Positions 18,303 to 25,815 of a stretch of DNA of 64,000 nt are shown here, one piece after another (position 1 is the stretch's first letter; every line of letters begins with the position of its first letter). Below the pieces are notes generated by a model. The model did not search any database. It saw only the letters and a program-made list of their open reading frames with translations, and had not been told where the DNA came from. This DNA comes from Streptomyces sp. NBC_00704 (GTDB lineage Bacteria > Actinomycetota > Actinomycetes > Streptomycetales > Streptomycetaceae). The position numbers and the translations under genes are program-made. The stretch lies in the NCBI RefSeq assembly GCF_036226605.1, contig NZ_CP109000.1, positions 7,560,501 through 7,624,500 on the forward strand, read 5' to 3'.

Positions 18303-18884
18303 TCAGGAGGGGGCAGCGGTGCGGGCGTCGGAGCCGGGAGCCGCGGCACGGGCGGACGAGGCGGGCGGGACGGTTCGCAGGTGCGAGCAGGTGCCCTCCG
18401 CCGCGGCACCGGGGCTGTGCGGGACGCGCGGGATGCGCATGCGGCGCAGCAGACCGCGGGTGAGCCTGGTTTCCATCGTGGTGCGCCAGGTGACACCGGG
18501 ATGCCGGGACCGCAGATGCGACAGCGCGCGGGTGCCGAGCCCGCAGTCGCGGAACGGCTCGTCGAGGACGACGTCCGTGATCACGCCCTGGGCGCACTCG
18601 TCGCAGGCTCGGTAGGTCACCTGCCCGACCACCTTGCGGATGTGAACCAGCAGCAGACACTCCTCGCCGGCCCCCACCGGAGCCGACGAGGGCAGCAGCT
18701 CGACCTCCCGGTAGGCCAGAACCCTGCGATGCCACCGGCCCCCTCGTCGTCCGGTGCGCCGGTGCCTTCCCTCGGATCGTGGCTGCGCGGATCCTTCGCC
18801 CACAGGCCGACCGTGTGCGGTGCTCGTGGCATACGTCTGGTTTCCCTGCATCCCTGGCGGCTGCCCCCGAATCGCGTACGTCAT
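18303..18884 (-). CDS. GNAT-like N-acetyltransferase
   Basis: The core reads REVELLPSS, LLLVHIRKVVGQVTY and then GVITDVVLDEPFRDCGLGTRALSHLRSR. The RDCGLGT stretch matches the acetyl-CoA pyrophosphate loop (Q/R-x-x-G-x-G/A) of GNAT enzymes. The substrate is unknown. The N-terminal 60 residues are low-complexity and the start is uncertain. ATG 18884 lacks a Shine-Dalgarno sequence; ATG 18851 is the other candidate. The C-terminus after about residue 150 is Ala/Ser-rich. It is a single gene, divergent from the DUF5302 gene. Confidence 0.6.
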   Translation of the reverse strand: MTYAIRGQPPGMQGNQTYATSTAHGRPVGEGSAQPRSEGRHRRTGRRGGRWHRRVLAYREVELLPSSAPVGAGEECLLLVHIRKVVGQVTYRACDECAQGVITDVVLDEPFRDCGLGTRALSHLRSRHPGVTWRTTMETRLTRGLLRRMRIPRVPHSPGAAAEGTCSHLRTVPPASSARAAAPGSDARTAAPS

Positions 18885-19031
18885 TCGTGGCGCGGTCCGC
18901 CCGCGGGCCTCCCCGGCCGGCCGTCGCACGCGCGCGCCGCCTCCGCCCGCCGGTGACGGCGGACGTCGGCGCTCGCGCGGCGCCCGGCATGACAAGCTGT
19001 GCTCTCCACTGCCCAGTGCCAGGAGGTCACC

Positions 19032-19310
19032 ATGGCCGCAGAGTCCGCATCACCCGAAGGCACGGAGCCGGTCGACGGCGAGAGCGCTCCCCTCTCGTCC
19101 GACGTCGACGGCCAGAACGATCAGAGCGACACGAACGATCCGGGCGACCCGAACGATCTGAAGCGCAAGTTCCGCGAGGCTCTGGCGCGCAAGCGCGGCG
19201 CCCAGGCGGAGGCGGGCGACTCCGCCGCGAACGCCTCCACGTCGAAGATCCACGGAGCGCACGGTCCGGCGTCGAGTCAGCGGTCCTTCCGTCGCAAGAG
19301 CGGCGGCTGA
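19032..19310 (+). CDS. DUF5302-type small acidic protein
   Basis: A 92-residue hydrophilic protein beginning MAAESASPEGTEP after a clear AGGAGGTCACC. The central Asp/Asn-rich region leads to LKRKFREALARKRGAQA, and the end reads KIHGAHGPASSQRSFRRKSGG. That is the conserved C-terminal signature of the actinobacterial DUF5302 family. The function is unknown and no membrane or signal segment is seen. Its lone position between convergent and divergent neighbours gives no operon clue. Confidence 0.85.
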   Translation: MAAESASPEGTEPVDGESAPLSSDVDGQNDQSDTNDPGDPNDLKRKFREALARKRGAQAEAGDSAANASTSKIHGAHGPASSQRSFRRKSGG

Positions 19311-19511
19311 GCCCCGAAGGCCCCGCCGTCCCCGTCCGGGCTGCCTCCCCTGCCGGGCGGCCCGGCGACGGGCGGCCCGGCGGCGGGACGCGGCCATGCC
19401 CCGCCGACGCCCCGCCCGAGCCCGCGCCCGCGTACGAGGTCACGCGCCACACACAGGAGCACACACGCCAGGTGGCCATGCGCCAAGAGGCCAGGCGTCA
19501 CGACGAATCCT

Positions 19512-20114
19512 TCAGGAACCGGCCGTACGCGTCGAGAGGTCCTGGTCCGTGATCGCGCGGATCACCCGGCACGGTGCTCCCAGGGCGACGCTCATCGGGG
19601 GAATGCTCCGGCTGACGACGCTGCCCGCGCCGATGACCGACCCGTAGCCGATCCGGACGCCGGGCAGGACCACCGCGTTGCCGCCGATCCACACCTTGTC
19701 CTCGATCACGATCGGTTCCGAGAACCGCCCGAAGTCCTCGCGGCGCGAGGGGTGGACGGGGTGGCCCGTGGTGGTCAGCGTGACGCTGGGGGCGATCATG
19801 ACGCCGTCGCCTATGCGGATGTCCACGTCGTCGACGAACGTCAGGTTCACGTTGCCGAAGAAGTCGTCGCCGATGTGGACGTTGCTGCCGAACCCGGCGT
19901 GGAACGGCGGCAGCAGCACCGTGCGTTCACCGACCGAGCCGAAGATCGCGACGAGCAGCGCACGGCGCTTGTCCTCGTCGCCCGGCGGGGTCCGGTTGTA
20001 CTCGAAGATCTCGTCCGTGCGGCGGCGGGGAGCCTGGAAGGCGGCTTCCGACTCGGTGTAGACGAGCCCCGCGGCGATCCGGGCCAGGACTTCTTCCTCG
20101 TGCGCGTCCGTCAC
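19512..20114 (-). CDS. sugar O-acetyltransferase (LacA/Maa/NodL-like)
   Basis: A 200-residue cytoplasmic acetyl-CoA-dependent transferase. After an N-terminal helix pair with YTESEAAF, the left-handed beta-helix hexapeptide repeats are clear from about residue 80 (GFGSNVHIGDDFFGNVN; IGDGVMIAPSVTL). The family catalytic histidine is in TTTGHPVHP near residue 115. The C-terminus has VWIGGNAVVLPGVRIGYGSVIGAGSVV. The length and motifs match maltose or galactoside acetyltransferases. The sugar cannot be told from sequence. Confidence 0.92.
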   Translation of the reverse strand: MTDAHEEEVLARIAAGLVYTESEAAFQAPRRRTDEIFEYNRTPPGDEDKRRALLVAIFGSVGERTVLLPPFHAGFGSNVHIGDDFFGNVNLTFVDDVDIRIGDGVMIAPSVTLTTTGHPVHPSRREDFGRFSEPIVIEDKVWIGGNAVVLPGVRIGYGSVIGAGSVVSRSIPPMSVALGAPCRVIRAITDQDLSTRTAGS

Positions 20115-20204
20115 AGCCGCATGCTCCCTCGGTCGGATTTCCCGGGCGCCGGCCCGGCGCGCCCCGGTCCGGCCGCGCGCCGAAAGCCTACGTGCACGCC
20201 CGGC

Positions 20205-20657
20205 TCACAGCAGGGCCCTCAGGTTGTGCACGCTGCGGCTGCTCTCACGACGTACGCCCAGGGGGATCAGGGCGGCGCGGGACGGCAGCCGCACGCCCCC
20301 GGTGAACGCCACCCGCGTGCCCCGGCCTTCAGGCGTCGCCGCCACCCCGATCAGGAGGAACCGGCTCTGCAGCCAGCACCAGCCCGGCCGCTGCACCCCG
20401 CGCAGCCGGGCCCGCATTCCGTACCTGCTGCGGGCCAGCGCCTCGACGCGTTCGCCCTGCCGGCGGACGACGCGCAGCCGCTCCATGTCGGTCACCACCT
20501 GTCCGAACCCGCCCTCCAGGTCGCCCAGCAGGGACCAGACCCGTTCGAAGGGCGCGTCGACGTGCGCCTCGGTCACCTGGGCGCCGCGGATGCCGGCGGC
20601 CAGGGCGTGCAGCCGGCGTACGGGGTCGAGGTCGGTGGTGGGCCAGCGCTCGTTCAT
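20205..20657 (-). CDS. SRPBCC-fold protein linked to an ECF sigma factor
   Basis: A 150-residue START/Bet v1-like protein: AHVDAPFERVWSLLGDLEGGFGQVVTDM opens the fold, and the second half forms a beta-sheet ending HNLRALL. These proteins bind small hydrophobic ligands or act as polyketide-cyclase relatives. Its ATG overlaps the stop of the sigma gene (ATGA), so the two are coupled. That coupling suggests it modulates or senses for the sigma factor in place of a classical anti-sigma; this is inference. Confidence 0.72.
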   Translation of the reverse strand: MNERWPTTDLDPVRRLHALAAGIRGAQVTEAHVDAPFERVWSLLGDLEGGFGQVVTDMERLRVVRRQGERVEALARSRYGMRARLRGVQRPGWCWLQSRFLLIGVAATPEGRGTRVAFTGGVRLPSRAALIPLGVRRESSRSVHNLRALL

Positions 20658-21166
20658 GACGTCCACGCCTTCCGGAAGGTGTCGCGGGCCCGGTGCAGCC
20701 GCGACTTGACGGTGCCCGTGCGCACACCGAGCAAGGACGCGGCAGTGCGCTCGTCCAGGCCCTCCACGTCACGCAGCATCAGCACCGCGCGGTGTTCGGG
20801 GGAGAGCCGGTCCAGTACATCCCTGATGTCGGCGGAGAGTTGAGGGTCACCCCGGGCCGGCAGCGCGTTGAGATCGGCCGGAAGAGCGCGGGCGGCGCGG
20901 TGCGCGGTGCGGACCGCCTCGCGCACGGCGATCGCACGGGCCCAGCCGTGCAGGGCGGCCGGGTCCTTCAGGGTGCGCAGCGACTTGAAGACCGCCACCA
21001 GGGCGTCCTGCGCCGCGTCCGCAGCCTGGTCCAGCGCGATGGGCGCGCAGACGCGGCCCACGTACGGAGCGAGGAGGTCCAGGAGTTCGGCCATGGCGAG
21101 GGTGTCGCCGCGCTGGGCGGCTCGCACGAGCCGGACCGTCCGGTCGTCGCGTCGCTCATCGGGCAC
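20654..21166 (-). CDS. ECF RNA polymerase sigma factor
   Basis: A 170-residue sigma factor: region 2 at about residues 10-75 (LVRAAQRGDTLAMAELLDLLAPYV; AADAAQDALVAVFKSLRTL) and region 4 at about 115-165 (LSPEHRAVLMLRDVEGLDERTAASLLGVRTGTVKSRL). The GTG start at 21166 overlaps the end of the DUF3995 gene and has GGACGAGG upstream. No anti-sigma gene is adjacent; the operon instead has a membrane protein before it and an SRPBCC protein after it. A GGAAC -35-like hexamer lies upstream of the operon, consistent with autoregulation. Confidence 0.88.
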   Translation of the reverse strand: MPDERRDDRTVRLVRAAQRGDTLAMAELLDLLAPYVGRVCAPIALDQAADAAQDALVAVFKSLRTLKDPAALHGWARAIAVREAVRTAHRAARALPADLNALPARGDPQLSADIRDVLDRLSPEHRAVLMLRDVEGLDERTAASLLGVRTGTVKSRLHRARDTFRKAWTS

Positions 21167-21608
21167 GGGCCTCGTCCTTCCACCGCGCCACGCGCAGGGT
21201 GGCGACGGCCAGGACGGCGCACAGCGGGGTGTAGAGCGCGAGGTTGAGCCAGTAGAAGGCGGTACCGGGCTCCTCGGCGAACATCCAGTAGATCCCCGCG
21301 AGGGCGCGCAGCGAGAGGCCCGCGGCCACCGCCAGGGTGCCGAGGCGGAGGACCGGGTGGCGAGGGCGTCGGGAGTGGGCGAGGACGAGACCGGAGGCGG
21401 TGAGGAGGAGGGCGACGAGAGGGAGCAGGACCGGCGGTGTGAACGGCACGTCGGTACCGAGAACCGCTCGGGACAGGCTCTCGTCGTCGGCCGCGGGCCA
21501 GGTGGCGCCCGTCGTCCAGTACAGGTGCAGCAGGGCGTCCACCGTGAGCACCGAGGTGACGAGCGCGGCTGCCCGGGTGGGGGCGGGGGCGATGGTCCGA
21601 TACGACAT
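21156..21608 (-). CDS. DUF3995-type membrane protein
   Basis: A 150-residue protein with four hydrophobic helices and the family-like motif DALLHLYWTTGATWP near residue 25, where the L-H-x-Y-W element is the recognisable part. The ATG is preceded by AGGAGGAGCC. It is the first gene of a three-gene operon with an ECF sigma factor (11-bp overlap) and an SRPBCC protein. Its place suggests that it is the membrane sensor or a target of that sigma system. Confidence 0.78.
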   Translation of the reverse strand: MSYRTIAPAPTRAAALVTSVLTVDALLHLYWTTGATWPAADDESLSRAVLGTDVPFTPPVLLPLVALLLTASGLVLAHSRRPRHPVLRLGTLAVAAGLSLRALAGIYWMFAEEPGTAFYWLNLALYTPLCAVLAVATLRVARWKDEARAR

Positions 21609-21668
21609 GGCTCCTCCTGCGGTGACTTCGGAATCCGTCCCCCTCCAGAGGAGCCGTCCACGCGAAAC

Positions 21669-21673
21669 GTTCC
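21669..21673 (-). promoter_or_regulatory. candidate ECF -35 element (GGAAC) upstream of the DUF3995-sigma operon
   Basis: On the minus strand the sequence reads CGACGGAACGTTTCGCG, about 60 bp upstream of the DUF3995 start. GGAAC followed by GTTTC is typical of ECF -35 regions. A -10 match is not convincing, so this is only a candidate autoregulatory promoter. Confidence 0.3.
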
Positions 21674-21792
21674 GTCGCGGTGAGCACTTTTTTCCGAGGC
21701 GCGCGAGTTCACCCGGCCCGGCCGGTTCGCGTCCGCCCGGAAGACGTGGGCCGGCAGCGGTGGGCGTGCGACGGTCGCCGTCCGGACAGGTC

Positions 21793-23151
21793 CTAGTCGT
21801 CCAAGGGCACCCATGCCCGCGCGCCGGCGTCGTCGGTGCCGAACCAGTAGTGCGGCAGCCCCTTGATGCTGCTGGTGCGGAAGGGGCGGCCGTGGTCGTC
21901 GATGCGGATCGTGCCGGTGCGGCCCTGCGACGACCAGTCGAGTTCGAGGTACCAGCGGGCGTCGTAGGTCTGTGTCGTCGCGTCCACGAGCAGCACCTCC
22001 GGGTCCTCGGCCGAGACGCGGTAGGGGAAGCGCACGGCGGGGATGCTCTCTCCCTTGTCCGAGCCGTCCCGCGGACGGGTGACGGGACGGTCGGCGTCGA
22101 GATTCACGGTGAAGTTGCGGGGCGTGAGGTCGCCGCCGCAGCCCTGCCCCATGGAGTAGGCGATCCCGGTCGACGGACTGTCGCGGCTCACGATGCGGAC
22201 GTGCAGGGCCTCCAGGACCACGGCGGTGGACGACCGTCCCTGCACCGAGATCCGCACCCTCGTCTCCCGCCCGTGCACCGCGCCCTGCGACACCGCCCAG
22301 GCCCCGGCGTCCTGCTCCACCGGCGGCGGGGGCACCTGCGCGGTCGGCTTGTCGACGACGTAGTCCTGGCCGCAGCCCATGTCCCAGATCAGGGAGGTGC
22401 TCCAGGCCAGGGGAAGCCCGGCGGGCGGACGCGCGGACGGGCCGCCGCCCGCCGCCTTCGCGACGGGATCCGTGTGCCGGGGACCGGGTGACGCGGCACC
22501 ACGGGAAGGCGCGGGAGAAGCGCTCGCCGACGGCTTCACCGACCGGTGGGGTGCGCTGGCGACAGCGGTTCGCGGCCCCCCGGGCCGGACGGCACTCGCC
22601 TGCGGGGAACGGTCGTCCGGCAGATCGTTCGTGCCGCGCAGAGTGGCGAGCACCGCGCAGACCACGGCAGTCGCCGCCCAGACCCGCCGTCGCCGGTACC
22701 AGGGCCGGGGGCGAGGGCCAGAGGAGCCGTCCGGCAGTGCCCCAGGTGCCGAGGACGCGGGCGACGCAGCCGACGTCGAATACGCGGGCGACGCAGCCGA
22801 CGCCGAGGGTGAAGACGGCTGCGCGAGTGAGGACGGGGGCAGCGGCGAGGGCGATGCCGGAGCCGCCGCCGGTTCGCCGGACGAAGGGCTGCGGGCCCGC
22901 TGCCGGGCCGCCACCGCCGCCAGCCACAGCCGATGCAGCTCCAATCGTTCTTGCGGTGTCGCCTCGCAGAAGGCCGCGAGCCGCTCCACCGGCGCGAAGT
23001 CCTGCGGCACCGCCTCGCCCGCGCAGTACCGGTGCAGCGTGGAGGTGTTCATGGTGACCCGGCGGGCCAGGGAGCCGTAACTCCGGTCCGTGCGGTCCTT
23101 CAGCCGGCGCAACAGTGCGGCGAACTCCTCCACTTCGTCCCGACCCGACAC
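21793..23151 (-). CDS. membrane-anchored XRE-type regulator with extracytoplasmic domain
   Basis: The 452-residue protein has an N-terminal helix-turn-helix (about residues 3-80: EFAALLRRLKDRTDRSYGSLARRVTMNTSTLHRYCAGEAVP). This is followed by a Ser/Ala/Pro-rich linker, an RRRR stop and one membrane helix (VWAATAVVCAVLATL near residue 165). About 280 extracytoplasmic residues follow, including MGCGQDYVVDKPTAQVPPPP. DNA binding inside and a folded domain outside suggest a one-component transmembrane sensor. The GTG start at 23151 is fixed by GGAGGAACG. A longer open frame to 23478 is rejected as noncoding. The stimulus is unknown and no obvious partner gene is adjacent. Confidence 0.82.
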   Translation of the reverse strand: MSGRDEVEEFAALLRRLKDRTDRSYGSLARRVTMNTSTLHRYCAGEAVPQDFAPVERLAAFCEATPQERLELHRLWLAAVAARQRARSPSSGEPAAAPASPSPLPPSSLAQPSSPSASAASPAYSTSAASPASSAPGALPDGSSGPRPRPWYRRRRVWAATAVVCAVLATLRGTNDLPDDRSPQASAVRPGGPRTAVASAPHRSVKPSASASPAPSRGAASPGPRHTDPVAKAAGGGPSARPPAGLPLAWSTSLIWDMGCGQDYVVDKPTAQVPPPPVEQDAGAWAVSQGAVHGRETRVRISVQGRSSTAVVLEALHVRIVSRDSPSTGIAYSMGQGCGGDLTPRNFTVNLDADRPVTRPRDGSDKGESIPAVRFPYRVSAEDPEVLLVDATTQTYDARWYLELDWSSQGRTGTIRIDDHGRPFRTSSIKGLPHYWFGTDDAGARAWVPLDD

Positions 23152-23511
23152 CGTTCCTCCGTCGTCCGCCCGTGATCCCGCATCCCAGGCACCCATGTAA
23201 GTGCACGTCAGGTGGGCTGGGATGGTTCCATTGTCCCAGAAGCACAACGGGAGTTGACCCGAACGGCGGTGACCGCCGATGCTTCTGGCGTCGCGCCGAC
23301 CTCGCCGGCCGGCTGCGTCGGCGACCGTGACAGCAGCCGCGACGGCGGGAGCAACCGGCCGGACCGAACAACCGTCCTGTCGGTCGACCCACTCCCGGCC
23401 CACTCCCGAGGCCAAGCGGTCATGTGGCCAAGCGATCACGTCATGTGCGCCGTGAGCGTGACGCGTGGCGTGAGGCACACCGTACCGATCCCCTCACCTC
23501 CTGGAGGTCCG

Positions 23512-23904
23512 ATGAAGTCCCTCGTCCGAAAGTCCCTCGTCCGGAAGGCGGCCGCTCTCGCGGGCGCGAGCCTGGCCATCGCCACCGTGTCCGTGGCCAA
23601 TGCCTCGGCAGCCCACGCGGAAGGCTCCACCAACGGCTGCCCGTATCCCTACGTCTGCTTCTACGTGGACGAGCACGCCTGGAACGCGGGCACGCCGATC
23701 ACCAAGTACCGCGACGTCACCAGTTCTTACCAGACGGTCAGGTCACGCCCGCACTACTACGTCCTCAACACCCGCAACGACGACGTGGCGTATCTGCGGC
23801 TCCAGAACGGAAGCTCCATCTGTCTCCCGCCGAACACCGAGACCCAGTTCACGAACGCCTACAGCGTCACCGGCATAAGGATCTCCAGCAGTTCCACCTG
23901 CTGA
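23512..23904 (+). CDS. small secreted protein, peptidase-inhibitor I36-like
   Basis: A 130-residue exported protein: a basic start with a duplicated KSLVRKSLVRK, a hydrophobic Sec signal and an AHA cleavage site near residue 41. The mature part has four cysteines and a CPYPYVCFYVDEHAWNAG opening. That Cys-x-Tyr-x-W pattern resembles the small beta-sandwich of inhibitor family I36 (SMI-like) proteins in Streptomyces. The ATG follows GGAGGTCCG. The inhibitor function is suggested by fold resemblance only. Confidence 0.7.
   Translation: MKSLVRKSLVRKAAALAGASLAIATVSVANASAAHAEGSTNGCPYPYVCFYVDEHAWNAGTPITKYRDVTSSYQTVRSRPHYYVLNTRNDDVAYLRLQNGSSICLPPNTETQFTNAYSVTGIRISSSSTC
23515..23544 (+). repeat. 15-bp direct duplication in the signal peptide
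   Basis: The 15-bp unit beginning aagtccctcgtccg occurs twice in tandem and duplicates Lys-Ser-Leu-Val-Arg in the n-region of the signal peptide. It is in frame and harmless to export. Confidence 0.75.
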
Positions 23905-24009
23905 ACGGCTGACAGTGTGAACGTCTGAGCTGCGCGATCAAGCGCGGACCGAGGTCGCGGCGGAGGCGAGACACGGGGGCGACTGGGCTGTTTGCAGCAA
24001 CGGGAAGCG

Positions 24010-24030
24010 CGCCGGCCTTCACGGCCGGTG
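24010..24030. terminator. GC-rich hairpin after the I36-like gene
   Basis: CGCCGGCC at 24010-24017 pairs with GGCCGGTG at 24023-24030 around a five-base loop. It lies about 105 bp after the I36-like stop and 45 bp before the hydrolase start. No T-run follows, which is usual for Streptomyces terminators. Confidence 0.4.
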
Positions 24031-24074
24031 ACGCTTGAGCTGCAACCGCCCGCCGTCCATCCTCAGGAGCCTGA

Positions 24075-25286
24075 ATGCCCCAGTGCCTCGCGCGCTCACT
24101 CCGTGGCGCGCTGCGATCACGTCTCGGATCCGTGCTCGTCCTCGCGGTCGCCTCGTCGGCGGTCCTGGCGCCGGCGACCGCGGGCGCCGCCACCGGGCCG
24201 GCGCAGGACCGCACGCTGCAAGAACAGATCGACCGGTTCGTGAGCGAGCCGGGCGGTCCGCCCGGAGTCATCGCGCTGCTGCGCGACGGCCGCGGGACCC
24301 GCGTGCTCCGGGCAGGCGTCGCGGACCTCGCGACGGGCCGTCGGCCGCAGCCGACGGACCACATGCGGATCGCGAGCACGGCCAAGGCCTTCAGCGGGGC
24401 GGTGGCCCTGTCCCTCGTCGACCGCGGCGCACTGGGCCTCGACGACACCCTGCGGCAGCGCCTCCCGCAGCTTCCCGCCGCCTGGGGCCAGGTGACGCTG
24501 CGGCAACTGCTCCAGCACACCAGCGGTCTGCCGGACTACTCGCAGGATCCCGAGTTCGCCGCGACGGTCAGCGCCGACCCGCGCCACCACTTCGACTCCC
24601 GTCACCTCCTCGACTACGTGGCCGACGAGCCGCTGCTGTTCCGCCCGGGGAGCCGTTACGCGTACTCCAACTCCGACAACATCGCCGTCGCCCTGATGGC
24701 CGAAGCGGTGACCGGCGCCCCCTACGAACAACTGCTGCGGCGACTGGTCTACCGGCCGCTGCGGCTGCGCGACACCAGCCTCCCGCAGGGCTACCGCCTG
24801 CCCGAGCCCTATCTGCACGGGTACGACGTGAGCGACCCCGCGTCACCGCAGGACGTCAGCGAACTCCTCAGCGCCTCCGGCGCCTGGGCCTCCGGCGGCA
24901 TCGTCTCCACCCCGGCCGACCTGACCCGCTTCATCCGCGGCTACGCCTCCGGCGCGCTCTACGGCAAGGACGTCGTGCGGGAGCAGCGCCGCTGGATCCC
25001 GGGCGCGTCCGAGCCCGCCGGACCGGGACGCAACAGCGCCGGCCTGGCCATCTACCGCTACGAGACCCGGTGCGGCGTCGTGCTGGGCCACACCGGAAAC
25101 TTCCCCGGATACACCCAGCTGATGGCCGCCACCCCCGACGGGCGGCGCTCGCTGACGTTCTCGATCACGACCCAGATCAGCGCGACCAGCGACCCCGCCC
25201 TGCTGAAGCAACTGCGCACCATCGAGGAGAACTTCGTCTGCGCCCTGCTCCGCGACGGACGGGCGGACGACCCGCACGCACTGTAG
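24075..25286 (+). CDS. secreted serine hydrolase (class C beta-lactamase/D-Ala-D-Ala carboxypeptidase fold)
   Basis: A 403-residue exported enzyme. An N-terminal Sec signal ends near ATAGAAT (about residue 40). The penicillin-binding motifs are visible: SxxK as STAK (near residue 102), YSN (Tyr-Ser-Asn near residue 194) and HTG (near residue 338). This fold acts on peptidoglycan stem peptides or small esters. The substrate cannot be assigned. The ATG at 24075 has only a weak purine run upstream. A strong hairpin follows the gene and is shared with the convergent VOC gene. Confidence 0.88.
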   Translation: MPQCLARSLRGALRSRLGSVLVLAVASSAVLAPATAGAATGPAQDRTLQEQIDRFVSEPGGPPGVIALLRDGRGTRVLRAGVADLATGRRPQPTDHMRIASTAKAFSGAVALSLVDRGALGLDDTLRQRLPQLPAAWGQVTLRQLLQHTSGLPDYSQDPEFAATVSADPRHHFDSRHLLDYVADEPLLFRPGSRYAYSNSDNIAVALMAEAVTGAPYEQLLRRLVYRPLRLRDTSLPQGYRLPEPYLHGYDVSDPASPQDVSELLSASGAWASGGIVSTPADLTRFIRGYASGALYGKDVVREQRRWIPGASEPAGPGRNSAGLAIYRYETRCGVVLGHTGNFPGYTQLMAATPDGRRSLTFSITTQISATSDPALLKQLRTIEENFVCALLRDGRADDPHAL

Positions 25287-25297
25287 GAACCGCGCCC

Positions 25298-25331
25298 GGC
25301 TCCCCCCTCCCGGTCGCCGGCAGGGGGAGCC
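25298..25331. terminator. bidirectional terminator hairpin
   Basis: GGCTCCCCC at 25298-25306 and GGGGGAGCC at 25323-25331 form a perfect nine-base stem. It lies between the convergent serine hydrolase and VOC genes, so it can end both transcripts. Confidence 0.75.
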
Positions 25332-25365
25332 GAGCGGTCCCGCCCTGCTCTCTCGCCCGGCTCCC

Positions 25366-25752
25366 TCAGACCAGGGTGGAGATGCAGAACGGATGACCGG
25401 CCGGGTCCAGCAGCACCCGCCAGCGATCGGGCTGCGGCTGGGACGCGGGCTCGACCGCGCCCAGGGCCAGCAGCCGGGCCTGGGCGGCGTCGAGGTCGTC
25501 GACGCCGAAATCGAGGTGCGCCCGCTTCTCCTGGGACGGGTCCGGCCAGGTGGGCCGCCGGTAGTCGGCCAGCCGGCTGAAGCCCAGTCCGGCCGAGCCC
25601 TCCTGCCCGAGCATGACGAAGTCGTCGCTGGAATAGACGACGGGCAGGCCGAGGGCCTCGCCGTAGAAACGGGCCAGCTCTGCCGGCTCCGGGCAGTCGA
25701 ACGTGACGGCCGCGTAGCGGATCGTGGACGTGGATGCGGTCGGGGTGCTCAT
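25366..25752 (-). CDS. VOC (glyoxalase/bleomycin-resistance fold) protein
   Basis: A 128-residue small protein with the paired beta-alpha-beta-beta-beta modules of the vicinal oxygen chelate family: YAAVTFDCPEPAELARFYGEALGLPVVY in the first half and AHLDFGVDDLDAAQARLLALGA in the second, ending DPAGHPFCI. No function can be assigned. Its ATG has no Shine-Dalgarno, but a TAGCGT -10 hexamer ends seven bases upstream on the minus strand, so the mRNA is probably leaderless. It is divergent from a YafY-type regulator with a 63-bp gap containing a 21-bp near-palindrome. Confidence 0.88.
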   Translation of the reverse strand: MSTPTASTSTIRYAAVTFDCPEPAELARFYGEALGLPVVYSSDDFVMLGQEGSAGLGFSRLADYRRPTWPDPSQEKRAHLDFGVDDLDAAQARLLALGAVEPASQPQPDRWRVLLDPAGHPFCISTLV

Positions 25753-25770
25753 GGGGGAGACGCTATGACG

Positions 25771-25791
25771 GGACCCGGACAGTTCCGGTCC
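25771..25791. promoter_or_regulatory. 21-bp near-palindrome between the VOC and YafY-type regulator genes
   Basis: Arms GGACC (25771-25775) and GGTCC (25787-25791) enclose further complementary bases around a central A, with two mismatched pairs in total. It sits in the 63-bp divergent promoter region. It is the obvious candidate operator for the adjacent YafY-type regulator. Confidence 0.5.
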
Positions 25792-25815
25792 TGGTCGTGA
25801 GGCAGACTTCGGGAC

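Noticed and set aside
18870..18900. Similarity of AATGACGT at the GNAT start to the sequence at the upstream crtE ATG (9075-9087) as a shared regulatory site
   Set aside because: Only eight bases match and both simply include a start codon; too short to support a common site.
20654..23392. A 912-codon minus frame as one long protein
   Set aside because: Only its C-terminal 170 residues (the sigma factor) are real; upstream parts overlap the DUF3995 and XRE-type genes out of frame.
23152..23478. Upstream extension of the XRE-type regulator
   Set aside because: The extension has no Shine-Dalgarno and is low-complexity, whereas GTG 23151 is preceded by GGAGGAACG.
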